A stretch of 64,000 bases of DNA from SMWN01 sp965221455 (GTDB lineage Bacteria > Pseudomonadota > Gammaproteobacteria > Eutrophobiales > Eutrophobiaceae): NCBI GenBank assembly GCA_965221455.1, contig OZ244890.1, positions 1,054,001 through 1,118,000 of the forward strand, in the 5' to 3' direction. The stretch's first letter is position 1; each line of letters opens with the position of its first letter. Shown piece by piece: positions 8,595 to 17,548 of this stretch. Below the pieces are notes generated by a model. That model had not been told where the DNA came from, ran no database searches, and saw nothing but the letters and a program-made list of their open reading frames with translations. The translations under genes and the position numbers were made by a program.

Positions 8595-9236
8595 ATGAGT
8601 GTTGCAAAAAAATATATATTCACTGTGATAATCCCGATTATGATAGCTGCTGGTTCGGTAGTGTTATCGAACTCATCCCAGGCACGCATTAAATGCTGGG
8701 AAAACAGTGAAGGCATCAGGGAGTGTGGTGAAAAAGTGCCGCCTGAATATGCTCAAAAAGGCCATAAAAAAATTAACAGCCAGGGCATCACCGTAGAGGA
8801 ATCTGCAAGAGCCAAAACCAGGGAAGAACTGGCAGAAGAAAGACGTCTGGCAGCAATTAAACAGGAAGAAGACGCCAGGCAGGCTGAGATCGAAATGCAA
8901 AACAGGATCCTTCTGGACACCTACAGCAACGTCGATGATATTCAGATGACCCGTGACGGAACACTTGCCGCTCTTGAATCCAACATCAAGCTGGCAATCA
9001 AACGTAATGAAAAGATACGGCCAAATCTTGATAAGCTCACGAAAGCGGCAGCGGAGGCAGAGCTTGCCGGGAAACAGCCATCAGAAGACCTTCTCAAAGA
9101 TATTAAGTCACTCAGCAGGCAGATCAAAAACAACGACGAGTATATCGCGGATACACGCCTGGAACAGAGCGCAATCGAGAAAGAATATGCCGAAAAAATT
9201 GAACGTTTCTTGCGACTGACAGGTAAAAGTAAGTAA
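8595..9236 (+). CDS. DUF4124-type exported protein with long coiled coil
   Basis: A 213-residue protein. It begins with a signal peptide (hydrophobic core YIFTVIIPIMIAAGSVVLS). A short DUF4124-like module follows, with two Cys around IKCWENSEGIRECGEKVPPE. The rest is charged alpha-helix and predicted coiled coil (AKTREELAEERRLAAIKQEE onward, and a second stretch near the C-terminus). DUF4124 proteins are mostly envelope proteins of unknown function. It lies 61 bases after pyrE on the same strand and is convergent with slmA. Confidence 0.7.
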   Translation: MSVAKKYIFTVIIPIMIAAGSVVLSNSSQARIKCWENSEGIRECGEKVPPEYAQKGHKKINSQGITVEESARAKTREELAEERRLAAIKQEEDARQAEIEMQNRILLDTYSNVDDIQMTRDGTLAALESNIKLAIKRNEKIRPNLDKLTKAAAEAELAGKQPSEDLLKDIKSLSRQIKNNDEYIADTRLEQSAIEKEYAEKIERFLRLTGKSK

Positions 9237-9248
9237 CGCGAGATTACG

Positions 9249-9839
9249 CTATCTGAATAGTGCGTATCTCAATCCCTGCCACTGTTCCTGATAATATTCG
9301 GTCGGCTTTTTACTAAATGATGTGCGGACGAATTGGCTCATTTTGCCTTCAGTAAAGACCAGGATCTGATTGGCCGATGCGTCAATTGTGCCAGCAAGCC
9401 GGACACCGTCGTTCAATTTAACTTCTCTCAGGATTTGCTTGAATTGAGTTTCCAGTCGCTCAAAAAATTGCACCACACGTTTTCGTAAACGTTCATTTTC
9501 GCCGACCAGGGCATCACCGACCAAAACCCGAGTAATGCCAGGATTGCGTTCCGAAAAACCCAGCAACAATTGTACAATTTTTTCGCAACGGTCACTGGCG
9601 TCTTTTTCTTGTGTAAGTATGCTGTTGATCATTCCAAACACAGCATCCTCCGAGAAATCAATTAGTGCTTCAAACATCTTCGCCTTACTGGCAAAATGCC
9701 TGTACAAGGCCGCTTCTGAAACACCGACAGCCCTGGCCAGACCTGCAGTGGTGATGCGCATTCCCGAATTTACTTCTAGCTGCAAAGCAAAAACCTCGAG
9801 TATTTGCTGTTTGCGCTTTTGCCTGTCGTTGTCGTTCAT
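9249..9839 (-). CDS. slmA: nucleoid occlusion factor SlmA (TetR family)
   Basis: TetR-family DNA-binding protein that blocks FtsZ assembly over the nucleoid. The helix-turn-helix is ITTAGLARAVGVSEAALYRH followed by FASKAKMFEALI. The C-terminal dimer domain contains ERNPGITRVLVGDALVGENE and ends QWQGLRYALFR, both typical of SlmA. The open frame extends to 9884; the ATG at 9839 (MNDNDRQKRK) gives 196 residues, close to the E. coli protein. The pyrE-slmA-dut-coaBC neighbourhood supports the call. Confidence 0.93.
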   Translation of the reverse strand: MNDNDRQKRKQQILEVFALQLEVNSGMRITTAGLARAVGVSEAALYRHFASKAKMFEALIDFSEDAVFGMINSILTQEKDASDRCEKIVQLLLGFSERNPGITRVLVGDALVGENERLRKRVVQFFERLETQFKQILREVKLNDGVRLAGTIDASANQILVFTEGKMSQFVRTSFSKKPTEYYQEQWQGLRYALFR

Positions 9840-9924
9840 CTTGCTTAATCCACACTCTTCAGCTCTGGCATATATCATGCGCAACGACTGGATTCATCTC
9901 CTCAAGGTAAAACGATTCGGCCTG

Positions 9925-11319
9925 TCAAAATGGCAACTTTAAGTCCGCTGAAGCCGAATGCAATAAATCACGAAATTCAGCTTGAATCCTTTCCAGCGCC
10001 GTTGCAGATTCCGCTTCAAACCTGGCGACTAAAAATGGACTGGTATTTGAAGGCCTGACAAGGCCCCAACCATCGTTAAAATCAACGCGTAAACCATCAA
10101 TATCTGTTATTTCCGCACCTTCAAAACTCATCTTCTTTTGCATAATGTCCATGACCCTGGCATGGTTCTTTTCTGCCAGGGGAATTCTAAGTTCCGGCGT
10201 TGATACATCGTCGGGTAACCCGGCAAAAATCTCAGTCGGACTTCCGGAACTGTTTATTAAAATCTCCAACATTCTCGCCCCCGCATACAGTGCATCATCA
10301 AAACCAAACCAACGTTCCTTGAAAAAGATATGCCCGCTCATTTCACCTGCGAGAGGCGCATTAACTTCTTTCATCTTCGACTTGATCAGAGAATGACCGG
10401 TCTTCCACATTAAGGGTGTACCGCCGCTGGCTTCAATTACTTCCTTTAGATGACGACTACATTTAACATCATAGATAATTGAAGCACCCTGATTTCGGGA
10501 TAACACGTCCCTGGCAAATAACATCATCTGTCTATCAGACCAGATGATGTTACCGGCACCATCAACAATGCCCAAACGATCGCCATCGCCATCAAATGCA
10601 AAGCCCAGATCTGCACCCTGCTCTTTCACCATGTCAATGAGCGTCTGTAGATTCCCGGGCTGACTTGGATCGGGATGATGGTTGGGAAAATTGCCATCAA
10701 TATCACAAAATAACTCAATAACATCATGACCCAGTTCCCGATAAAGCCGGGGTGCCAAATGACCTGTTACACCATTACCACAATCGACAATAATCCTGAA
10801 TGCACCTCCCAACGCCACGGAAATATCATCGGTAATCGTCCGCAAATAATCAGCACTGACATCCGCAGTCTCCAGGCTGCCTTGCCCTTCTGCCATATCG
10901 TTACCGGTAATACGATTCCGAATGGCAGTGATAGCCTCGCCTGAGAGTGCGTCACCATCAAGCACAATCTTTAAACCATTATATTCAGGGCCATTGTGAC
11001 TGCCAGTTAACATCACACCACTATTCGTCCCCAAATGAAAAGTTGCAAAATATAATACTGGCGTCGGCACCACGCCAATGTCTATCACGTCGCGCCCGGA
11101 AGCTCGTAATCCCTGAATTAATGCATCACCCAGCTCAGGACCGGTTAATCGACCGTCTCTCGCAACGACAATACGCTGTAAACCCCGCTCATGGGCCTCA
11201 CTGCCTATCGCACGACCGATTTCACGAACAACTGCGGCCGAAAAGTTTTCACTGACCACCCCGCGAATATCGTAGGCACGAAAAATATCGGGTGAAACAT
11301 CAATTTGTGTTGGTATCAA
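9925..11319 (-). CDS. algC: phosphomannomutase/phosphoglucomutase
   Basis: Alpha-D-phosphohexomutase that interconverts hexose-6- and hexose-1-phosphates for LPS and exopolysaccharide precursors. Motifs in order: SPDIFRAYDIRGV, the phosphoserine loop GVMLTGSHNGPEYNG, the metal loop AFDGDGDRLGIVD, the sugar loop GEMSGHIFFKERWFGFDD, and the phosphate-binding RPSNTSPFLVARFE. The loop has Gly where relatives have Pro (SHNPP). The frame is open to an ATG at 11394 inside the upstream gene. AAAGGAG directly follows the upstream stop at 11339, so the true start is probably near 11319-11325. The only codons there are TTG (11319) or ATA (11325), so the start is uncertain. Confidence 0.9.
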   Translation of the reverse strand: MIPTQIDVSPDIFRAYDIRGVVSENFSAAVVREIGRAIGSEAHERGLQRIVVARDGRLTGPELGDALIQGLRASGRDVIDIGVVPTPVLYFATFHLGTNSGVMLTGSHNGPEYNGLKIVLDGDALSGEAITAIRNRITGNDMAEGQGSLETADVSADYLRTITDDISVALGGAFRIIVDCGNGVTGHLAPRLYRELGHDVIELFCDIDGNFPNHHPDPSQPGNLQTLIDMVKEQGADLGFAFDGDGDRLGIVDGAGNIIWSDRQMMLFARDVLSRNQGASIIYDVKCSRHLKEVIEASGGTPLMWKTGHSLIKSKMKEVNAPLAGEMSGHIFFKERWFGFDDALYAGARMLEILINSSGSPTEIFAGLPDDVSTPELRIPLAEKNHARVMDIMQKKMSFEGAEITDIDGLRVDFNDGWGLVRPSNTSPFLVARFEAESATALERIQAEFRDLLHSASADLKLPF

Positions 11320-11338
11320 TTGTATTGGTGCGACTCCT

Positions 11339-12589
11339 TTACTTAGGCTGTACAATATCCGTTTCAGCAATACTATCCTGCCCTGAAATTTCATTACTCA
11401 TTTTTTCCGGCACGATAACCTTCTCTTGCGGTACATCCGCTTCTGTGGATTGGGTAACGTTATCTTGCCTGGATACTTGCTCGAACTTACCGGCACGAAT
11501 ATCTGATGGATTAAATATGGCTGTTACATCACCTCTATCCATTCCTGGTGATACAGTACCTGAACTGATTTTCTTGTCGGATTCAGGCAAATCCGGAATC
11601 AGGTTCTCAAGACCGGGATATGCACCTTCCATGATAGCCTTAACGGCTCCTTCGTAAACAACCTTGGTACCATCGTTCAACCCTTTACCTCCTGAGTTCA
11701 GCCTGAAGAACGTCAGTTTCCTGCTGTAAAATGCAAACCCGCCGGCACCTGCCACGAAAACTAGCAGAACTATAACTATCAGTCTCATAACAGAACTTTC
11801 TTCTTCTAACCCACGCTTTCCAATCGCACCTGATGCCTCAGCACTTGATAATCCGTCCCAGCTTGCCACATTCCATTTCGACCCCTTGATCTCCACAACT
11901 ACAGAGCTTCCAGTGCGCAATTTATCATCATCGGACTGGATTAAAGCAAGCTCAGTGTTACCCGACCCCTGTCGTATCTCAATATAAGCATCAGAATTAT
12001 TTAAATTTGGTATTACAGATTCAATCGCTTCTAAAGCCACGCTCAAATATAATAGGCCGACAAGTTTGTTATTTACATCTGTGACACGACTTGCAAACGC
12101 AATGTGCGCCCCGTCATTTCTTATGCTGTGCGCCTCGACATCTACAGGAGCTTCCGATTCTTCCGCTCTCCTCAATAAATCAAGCGAGGCATAACCAAGG
12201 GGGGGTAAAGCCTTGCTGTCTACTGCGTACTCACCAGGTAGAAGAAACCTTAATTTCAACGCAGATTCAAAATCTGACTGCATTTCTTCGGCCTTACTCT
12301 CAAGGCCTGCTGCATCAACCTCTGCAAATAATTTGATCACCGCCTGATCCTGAGCCAAATCTTCCAGCCGCTCTCTAATCAATGCAATTCGGGCAGCAAT
12401 CTTGTCCGCCGTTTGTGTTGGAATATCCCCTGATAGTTCCCGATCAGACTCTGCCGATACATTCCGGATAGTGGCACCGCCTGCAAACACAAACAGCAAC
12501 AAAACCAACGCGCATGCTCCAATCACTTTTATCTTGTGTATTTGGCATCGAATAAAACTATTGTTATCTGTTACCGTAACTGCAACCAC
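11339..12589 (-). CDS. membrane-anchored extracytoplasmic sensor-like protein upstream of algC
   Basis: A 416-residue protein with two membrane spans (about residues 21-40 and 268-288) flanking a periplasmic domain of about 225 residues, the layout of Cache-like sensors. The cytoplasmic tail is acidic and low in complexity (SPGMDRGDVTAIFNPSDIRA), with no output domain. Some Pseudomonas annotations give AlgC a long N-terminal membrane extension of this kind. Here it is a separate gene in another frame, ending right at the algC ribosome binding site, so the two products are likely made in a coupled way. The assigned start is GTG with a weak upstream purine run. Its function is unknown. Confidence 0.7.
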   Translation of the reverse strand: MVAVTVTDNNSFIRCQIHKIKVIGACALVLLLFVFAGGATIRNVSAESDRELSGDIPTQTADKIAARIALIRERLEDLAQDQAVIKLFAEVDAAGLESKAEEMQSDFESALKLRFLLPGEYAVDSKALPPLGYASLDLLRRAEESEAPVDVEAHSIRNDGAHIAFASRVTDVNNKLVGLLYLSVALEAIESVIPNLNNSDAYIEIRQGSGNTELALIQSDDDKLRTGSSVVVEIKGSKWNVASWDGLSSAEASGAIGKRGLEEESSVMRLIVIVLLVFVAGAGGFAFYSRKLTFFRLNSGGKGLNDGTKVVYEGAVKAIMEGAYPGLENLIPDLPESDKKISSGTVSPGMDRGDVTAIFNPSDIRAGKFEQVSRQDNVTQSTEADVPQEKVIVPEKMSNEISGQDSIAETDIVQPK

Positions 12590-12640
12590 TGTTCATCTTC
12601 TCATGTATTAACTCTGTTTTCGCCGAATGCTGTACCGAAA

Positions 12641-13114
12641 CTAGACCTGAACACCTGTGTGGCCGAACCCCCCTTCTCCGCGAAGACTCCGATCAAATTC
12701 TTCAACAATATCAAACGCTACTTGCAGCACAGGTATAAACACCATCTGTGCGATACGATCACCTGGATTAATCGTAAAAGATTCACGACCACGATTCCAA
12801 CAAGAGACAAAAACCTGACCTTGATAATCAGAATCGATCAAACCAACCAGGTTACCCAACACAATACCCTGTCTATGTCCCAAACCGGAACGCGGCAACA
12901 ACACTGCTGCCAGCGCGGTATCCTCAACATGAATGGCAAAACCTGTGGGTATGAGATGTGTTTCTCCGGGGTTGATTTGCAGAGATCCATCCAGACAGGC
13001 ACTAACGTCCATCCCGGCAGAACCCGCTGTGGCATAATCGGGCAACGGAAATTCTTTACCGAGTCTTCTGTCAATGCACTTGAGTTGAATTTTTCCGACC
13101 GATGTGTTTTTCAT
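12641..13114 (-). CDS. dut: dUTP diphosphatase (dUTPase)
   Basis: Hydrolyses dUTP to dUMP, keeping uracil out of DNA and supplying dTMP synthesis. The five trimeric dUTPase motifs are present: AGSAGMDVSA, LLPRSGLGHRQG, GNLVGLIDSDYQGQ, GDRIAQMVFIP and RGEGGFGHTG. The frame is open to a TTG at 13129. The ATG at 13114 (MKNTSVGKIQLK) aligns better with the family and gives 157 residues. The gene begins inside the 3' end of coaBC (44-base overlap), so it is translationally coupled to it. Confidence 0.95.
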   Translation of the reverse strand: MKNTSVGKIQLKCIDRRLGKEFPLPDYATAGSAGMDVSACLDGSLQINPGETHLIPTGFAIHVEDTALAAVLLPRSGLGHRQGIVLGNLVGLIDSDYQGQVFVSCWNRGRESFTINPGDRIAQMVFIPVLQVAFDIVEEFDRSLRGEGGFGHTGVQV

Positions 13115-14330
13115 AATAACGTTCTGCAATCACTCGTATTAATTGTCGCGCAAGTTTTTCTTTGGGCGCAAATTCTAAAATCAAGTGTTCTATAATCCGG
13201 TTTTCCTGCGTTTCACAACCGGTCTGCCAAAATACTTCCAACGCATTTTCTTCCACATCAAAACCAAGCCCCTTACCGACCTTATTTGCGGCAATCATAT
13301 CCAGCTTTTTGTCGCTAAGTTTTAGCTGGGCATTGGTTAATAAATTCTCTGTCTCGGCTGCAAAACCTACGGTAAAAGGTGCTTCAGACAAGCGTGAAAC
13401 TTCAGTCAGTATATCCGGGTTTCTTTGCAAAAGAAGATTTAGATTATCAGACTGTTTTTTAATCTTCTGCTCGGCAATATCAACACAACGATAATCGACA
13501 ACCGCAGCAGCAGAGACAAAAATATCGGATTCACCAATATCAGACATCACAGCATCACGCATTTGATCAGCGGTGTCCACGCTGACATATCGAACCTGAT
13601 ACGGCACCTCGATGCTTACCGGCCCGGATACCAAAGTGACATGTGCCCCCGCCTCAGCCGCCGCCCTGGCAACAGCGAAGCCCATTCTCCCTGAACTGTA
13701 ATTCGTAATGTAGCGCACTGGATCTATTGCTTCGCGAGTGGGTCCTGCCGTCACCACAATCTTTACACCAGCCAATAACCCGGTAGAAAAAAGCTGGCTC
13801 ATCTCCACTATTAACTGTTCTGGTTCTGGCATACGGCCTGGCCCAACTTCACCACACGCCTGACTGCCTTCGTCCGGCCCCGCTATTATTATTTCTCGTT
13901 GTTCTAAAGTTGTTATGTTTGTCTGCGTCGCCGGATTAAACCACATCTGTTGATTCATCGCTGGCGCGACCACGACCGGCACAGTGGTCGCTAAACACAG
14001 TGTGCTTAGTAAATCATCCGCCATGCCTTGCCCCAGTCGGGCGATAAAATTTGCACTGGCTGGTGCAATCAGAACAACATCACACCAACGTGCCAACTCA
14101 ATATGGCTCATGCCTGACTCAGCAGTATAATCCACTAGTTCTGTATATACCTCACGACCTGACAAGGCCTGCATGGTCAGTGGTGTAATGAACTCGCACG
14201 CGCCTCGCGTCATTACGACACGTACTTCAGCACCGTGATCCCGTAATCGCCTGACCAATTCCGCGCTCTTGTAGGCGGCAATCCCGCCTGTCACACCCAG
14301 AAGTATTCTTTTATCACCTAAATTATCCAT
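13071..14330 (-). CDS. coaBC: bifunctional phosphopantothenoylcysteine decarboxylase / phosphopantothenate-cysteine ligase
   Basis: Joins cysteine to 4'-phosphopantothenate and then decarboxylates the product, two steps of coenzyme A synthesis. The CoaC half (about residues 1-190) has GVTGGIAAYKSAELVR, the active His in SHIELA, PAMNQQMW and the active Cys in GSQACGEVGPGRMPEP. The CoaB half has TAGPTREAIDPVRYITNYSS, SAAAVVDYR and the KIKK lysine pair. The 419-residue length is slightly above E. coli's. The ATG has an AGGA before it. It is divergent from radC. Confidence 0.97.
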   Translation of the reverse strand: MDNLGDKRILLGVTGGIAAYKSAELVRRLRDHGAEVRVVMTRGACEFITPLTMQALSGREVYTELVDYTAESGMSHIELARWCDVVLIAPASANFIARLGQGMADDLLSTLCLATTVPVVVAPAMNQQMWFNPATQTNITTLEQREIIIAGPDEGSQACGEVGPGRMPEPEQLIVEMSQLFSTGLLAGVKIVVTAGPTREAIDPVRYITNYSSGRMGFAVARAAAEAGAHVTLVSGPVSIEVPYQVRYVSVDTADQMRDAVMSDIGESDIFVSAAAVVDYRCVDIAEQKIKKQSDNLNLLLQRNPDILTEVSRLSEAPFTVGFAAETENLLTNAQLKLSDKKLDMIAANKVGKGLGFDVEENALEVFWQTGCETQENRIIEHLILEFAPKEKLARQLIRVIAERYYEKHIGRKNSTQVH

Positions 14331-14395
14331 CAGATCCTGTTAAATTGGTAAAAGCGATGCGAATTTTACCTGAATCACACCCAAATGCGCATTTT

Positions 14396-14404
14396 TGCTA
14401 CAAT
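14396..14404 (+). promoter_or_regulatory. candidate extended -10 promoter of radC
   Basis: TGCTACAAT matches an extended -10 box (TGn plus TACAAT) about 80 bases before radC. No good -35 box is seen at the normal spacing, which extended -10 promoters can tolerate. Confidence 0.35.
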
Positions 14405-14483
14405 GGTTTCCGGGGAAATCCCAAACAAGGAAACGATTCTAACAATAATCATTTAGCAAATCGTCATAACAAGGAGGTGTACC

Positions 14484-15161
14484 ATGCCCATATCTGACTG
14501 GTCAGAACAAGAAAGGCCCCGTGAAAAATTATTAAGTAAAGGTCCTGCCGCCCTTTCTGATGCGGAATTACTTGCCATCTTCGTGCGCACGGGATCACGG
14601 GGGAAAACGGCTATCGACTTGTCGCGAGACTTATTGGCGAGTTGTGATGGACTAATAAGAAACTTGATAGATATTGACAGCAAAACATTCTGCCAAACCA
14701 AGGGGCTGGGCCTGGCAAAATACAGCCAAATACAGGCAGCTATCGAGCTTGGCAAACGCTACCTTGAAGAAAATTTGGCCGGCAAGGACATGCTCAACAG
14801 CCCGGATGACACAAGAAATTTCCTTCTCGCCCAGTTACGCGCCTATCCTCATGAGGTGTTTGCTTGTCTATTCCTCGACAACAGACATCAAGTCATCAGT
14901 TTCGACAAGATGTTTAACGGCACCATAGACGGTGCCAACGTTTATCCTCGCGAGGTGGTTAAACGAGCCTTGGCCAGAAATGCGGCGGCGGTAATCTTCG
15001 CCCACAATCATCCTTCAGGAGTGGCGGAGCCCAGCCCTGCGGATAAAAATATCACGCAACGCCTACAGGAAGCTCTGAAACTGGTCAATATCCGTGTTCT
15101 TGACCATTTCATCATTGGTGACAATACTGCGATGTCTTTTGCAGAGCAGGGCCTGTTGTAG
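14484..15161 (+). CDS. radC: RadC family JAB/MPN-domain protein
   Basis: A 225-residue RadC family protein. The N-terminus has WSEQERPREKLL and a helix-hairpin-helix-like region (LSDAELLAIFVRTGSRGKTA). The C-terminal JAB1/MPN domain has the metal-binding set AHNHPSG...EPSPAD. Despite the name, a role in DNA repair is not established for the family. AAGGAGGT lies about 8 bases before the ATG, a very strong ribosome binding site. The coaBC/radC/rpmBG order is the same as in E. coli (yicR). Confidence 0.95.
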   Translation: MPISDWSEQERPREKLLSKGPAALSDAELLAIFVRTGSRGKTAIDLSRDLLASCDGLIRNLIDIDSKTFCQTKGLGLAKYSQIQAAIELGKRYLEENLAGKDMLNSPDDTRNFLLAQLRAYPHEVFACLFLDNRHQVISFDKMFNGTIDGANVYPREVVKRALARNAAAVIFAHNHPSGVAEPSPADKNITQRLQEALKLVNIRVLDHFIIGDNTAMSFAEQGLL

Positions 15162-15204
15162 GAGCAACTCTGATCCAGACTTAATCAGTGCATGTGGTAA
15201 ATAC

Positions 15205-15233
15205 TTGGATCGGCTAATCAATCCATGTACAAT
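15205..15233 (+). promoter_or_regulatory. sigma-70 promoter of rpmB-rpmG
   Basis: TTGGAT (15205-15210), a 17-base spacer and TACAAT (15228-15233), followed by a GC-rich stretch (CCGCGC) where transcription would start. A GC-rich discriminator is typical of stringently controlled ribosomal-protein promoters. It lies about 40 bases before the rpmB ATG. Confidence 0.6.
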
Positions 15234-15271
15234 CCGCGCTCTTTTTTACAGGAATTAGCAGAGTCAAAGCC

Positions 15272-15508
15272 ATGTCACGAGTATGCCAGGTAACAGGTAA
15301 GCGCCCGATGTCGGGGAATAATGTTTCCCACGCCAACAACCGAACACGCCGTCGTTTTTTACCTAATTTGCACAGCCGTCGTTTCTGGCTTGAGGATGAA
15401 AGTCGCTGGGTGAGATTGCGCGTCAGTGGCAAAGGTCTGCGTATCATTGACAAGAAAGGTATCGGAATCGTTCTGGAAGAAATCCGCGCACGCGGCGAAA
15501 AAGTATGA
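15272..15508 (+). CDS. rpmB: 50S ribosomal protein L28
   Basis: A 78-residue large-subunit ribosomal protein. It starts MSRVCQVTGKRPMSGNNVSH and contains NNRTRRRFLPNLHSRRFW, both diagnostic of L28. It is followed 12 bases later by rpmG, as in most gammaproteobacteria, and is preceded by its own promoter. Confidence 0.97.
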   Translation: MSRVCQVTGKRPMSGNNVSHANNRTRRRFLPNLHSRRFWLEDESRWVRLRVSGKGLRIIDKKGIGIVLEEIRARGEKV

Positions 15509-15520
15509 GGGAGATAAATC

Positions 15521-15676
15521 ATGGCTGACAAAATCAAACTCGTTTCATCCGCCGGCACAGGCCACTATTACACAACCTTGAAGAATAAACGCACCATGCC
15601 TGAGAAGATGGAAATAAAAAAATTTGATCCTGTCATACGCAAGCATGTGATGTACAAAGAAGCCAAAATTAAATAG
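15521..15676 (+). CDS. rpmG: 50S ribosomal protein L33
   Basis: A 51-residue large-subunit ribosomal protein beginning MADKIKLVSSAGTGHYYTT and containing KFDPVIRKHVMYKEAKIK. It lacks the zinc-binding Cys pairs, so it is the Cys-less (C-minus) form of L33. GAGGGAGAT precedes the ATG. A strong terminator follows. Confidence 0.97.
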   Translation: MADKIKLVSSAGTGHYYTTLKNKRTMPEKMEIKKFDPVIRKHVMYKEAKIK

Positions 15677-15708
15677 TTTCGAATCGGAACTTTACAATTA
15701 TCTACAAC

Positions 15709-15739
15709 AAAACCCGCATTCTTTAATGCGGGTTTTTTA
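15709..15739 (+). terminator. rho-independent terminator after rpmBG
   Basis: The perfect stem AACCCGCATT / AATGCGGGTT with a CTTT loop is followed by a T run (TTTTTTAT). It ends the ribosomal-protein operon just before the ABC-transporter genes. Confidence 0.92.
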
Positions 15740-15808
15740 TTGTCAGCCCTGAACTCGCCTTCGATTACACCTTGCAACTCCGCTGTTAATCAGAATAATA
15801 CCTGCGCA

Positions 15809-16765
15809 ATGAACAAGGAAATCCTCATCTCTGTAGAACAGGTCTCGCGCTATTACGGCAAAACTTGCGCGGTTAACGATGTGAGTTTTTCGGTTCACAG
15901 AGGAGAGGTACTTGGCCTTTTAGGACCAAACGGTGCGGGCAAAAGTACCACCATGCAAATGATATGTGGCGTGTTATCCCCCAGTTCCGGCAAAATTATT
16001 GTTGCGGGTCATGATATGTACGATGCCCCGAAAGCCGCCAAAAAACATATAGGCTTTCTCCCGGAGCAACCGCCTTTGTATCGGGATATGAGCGTTGACG
16101 AATATCTTTATTATGCCGGCCGCTTACGCGGCATAGGTAAAGATAAATTAAAACAAGCTGTCGCTTATAGCAAAGAACGTTGCGGCCTTGCAGAAAACGG
16201 TAGCCGCCTGATTGGAAACCTGTCAAAAGGCTTCCAGCAACGTGCAGGTATTGCCCAGGCAATTATTCATTCGCCCGCAATAGCAATACTTGACGAACCA
16301 ACATCAGGACTGGACCCAAATCAGATTCTGGAAATAAGGGAACTCATTAGCGAACTGGGAAATGATCATGGTGTAATTTTATCTACACATATTCTTCCAG
16401 AGATCCAAAGCGTCTGCGATCGTGTACTGATTATTAATCAGGGTCACCTGGTATTAGATGAGCATCTGGATAAGCTGCAACAAGATGGTCAGATCGCACC
16501 GATAAGGATCGCTTTCCGACAACCGCCGAGCCTGGATATTTTAGCTAATGTCGAAGGCATTGTGGATGTTGAACAGATTGGAGATCATCATTTCAAGATT
16601 TTTTGTAAATCAGAAATTACTACACTCAATCGAATTATGAATCTGGCGGTAACATCTGATTGGCAGCTCTATGAGATGATTCCTGCACAAGATTCTCTCG
16701 AAGAAACCTTTATTCAGCTGACCCGTGGAGTAGGCCAACCCTCAATGAATATCAAGCCTGATTAA
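15809..16765 (+). CDS. ABC transporter ATP-binding protein (GldA-like)
   Basis: A 318-residue ATPase. Walker A is LLGPNGAGKST, the signature region is NLSKGFQQRAGIAQA, Walker B is IAILDEPTSGLDP and the switch His is in STHILPE. The C-terminal extension of about 90 residues is typical of ABC-2 exporters. The frame opens with a TTG inside the preceding terminator; the ATG at 15809 (MNKEILISVEQ) is the sensible start. It forms an operon with the permease, GldG-like and DUF4340 genes that follow. The substrate is not known. Confidence 0.9.
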   Translation: MNKEILISVEQVSRYYGKTCAVNDVSFSVHRGEVLGLLGPNGAGKSTTMQMICGVLSPSSGKIIVAGHDMYDAPKAAKKHIGFLPEQPPLYRDMSVDEYLYYAGRLRGIGKDKLKQAVAYSKERCGLAENGSRLIGNLSKGFQQRAGIAQAIIHSPAIAILDEPTSGLDPNQILEIRELISELGNDHGVILSTHILPEIQSVCDRVLIINQGHLVLDEHLDKLQQDGQIAPIRIAFRQPPSLDILANVEGIVDVEQIGDHHFKIFCKSEITTLNRIMNLAVTSDWQLYEMIPAQDSLEETFIQLTRGVGQPSMNIKPD

Positions 16766-16777
16766 AGATAAATCATT

Positions 16778-17530
16778 ATGAAGTTCATTTGTCATATCGC
16801 AACTCACGAATTAAGACGACTTCTCAAATCCCCTCTCGCCTGGATAATGTTCGCGGTCGTACAGTTCTCCCTGGCTATTTTTTTCCTGTTGATTCTTAGT
16901 AAGTTTATCGATCCGGCAGCAGCTTCACTATTCGCCAACTATGGCGTAACTGAAATTGTGGTGGTCGGATTATTGCAAATTGCAGGCATCATTCTCTTGC
17001 TGATAACGCCATTTATCACCATGCATACCTTTAGTGAAGAACGTCAGACAGGCAGTATAAAACTATTACTATCTTCTCCCGTTTCAATAACCGAGCTTGT
17101 CCTGGGTAAATTTCTGGGTGTGATTTGTTATCTATTTTTGTTGTTAATGCTTATTTATTTAATGCCACTTTCATTATTGATGGGGACTGAGCTTGATTTA
17201 TTACAATTATTGTCAGGGTTCTTGGGTCTGGTGTTACTAACGGGTTCTTTTGCCGCGATTGGGCTATTTGTATCTTCTACGACCAGTCAATCTGCGGTTG
17301 CGGCGATTAGCACTTTTGGCGTTCTATTCGTGCTTTGGATCATGAACATGGCTGGAAACACCGGATCTGAAGTTTTCAGAGAAATCCTGAGCTATGCTTC
17401 CTTGCTGAATCATTATCATAACTTCCTCGACGGCGTTTTTAATTCTGCTGATGTTATTTATTATCTGTTGGTAACCAGTGTATTCATTATCCTCAGCATC
17501 TGGCGACTGGATCACGAACGGCTCAATTAA
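16778..17530 (+). CDS. ABC-2 type permease (GldF-like)
   Basis: A 250-residue inner-membrane protein with about six hydrophobic segments, for example MFAVVQFSLAIFFLLIL and LLQIAGIILLLITPFI. It contains the ABC-2 signature region HTFSEERQTGSIKLLLSSPV with the charged coupling segment. It starts 12 bases after the ATPase gene and is the transmembrane partner of that ATPase. Confidence 0.88.
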   Translation: MKFICHIATHELRRLLKSPLAWIMFAVVQFSLAIFFLLILSKFIDPAAASLFANYGVTEIVVVGLLQIAGIILLLITPFITMHTFSEERQTGSIKLLLSSPVSITELVLGKFLGVICYLFLLLMLIYLMPLSLLMGTELDLLQLLSGFLGLVLLTGSFAAIGLFVSSTTSQSAVAAISTFGVLFVLWIMNMAGNTGSEVFREILSYASLLNHYHNFLDGVFNSADVIYYLLVTSVFIILSIWRLDHERLN

Positions 17531-17548
17531 GTTCAAGACAATCAGACA

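Noticed and set aside
15740..15808. N-terminal extension of the ABC ATPase from a TTG start
   Set aside because: It would begin inside the rpmG terminator and adds non-conserved sequence; the ATG at 15809 fits the family.
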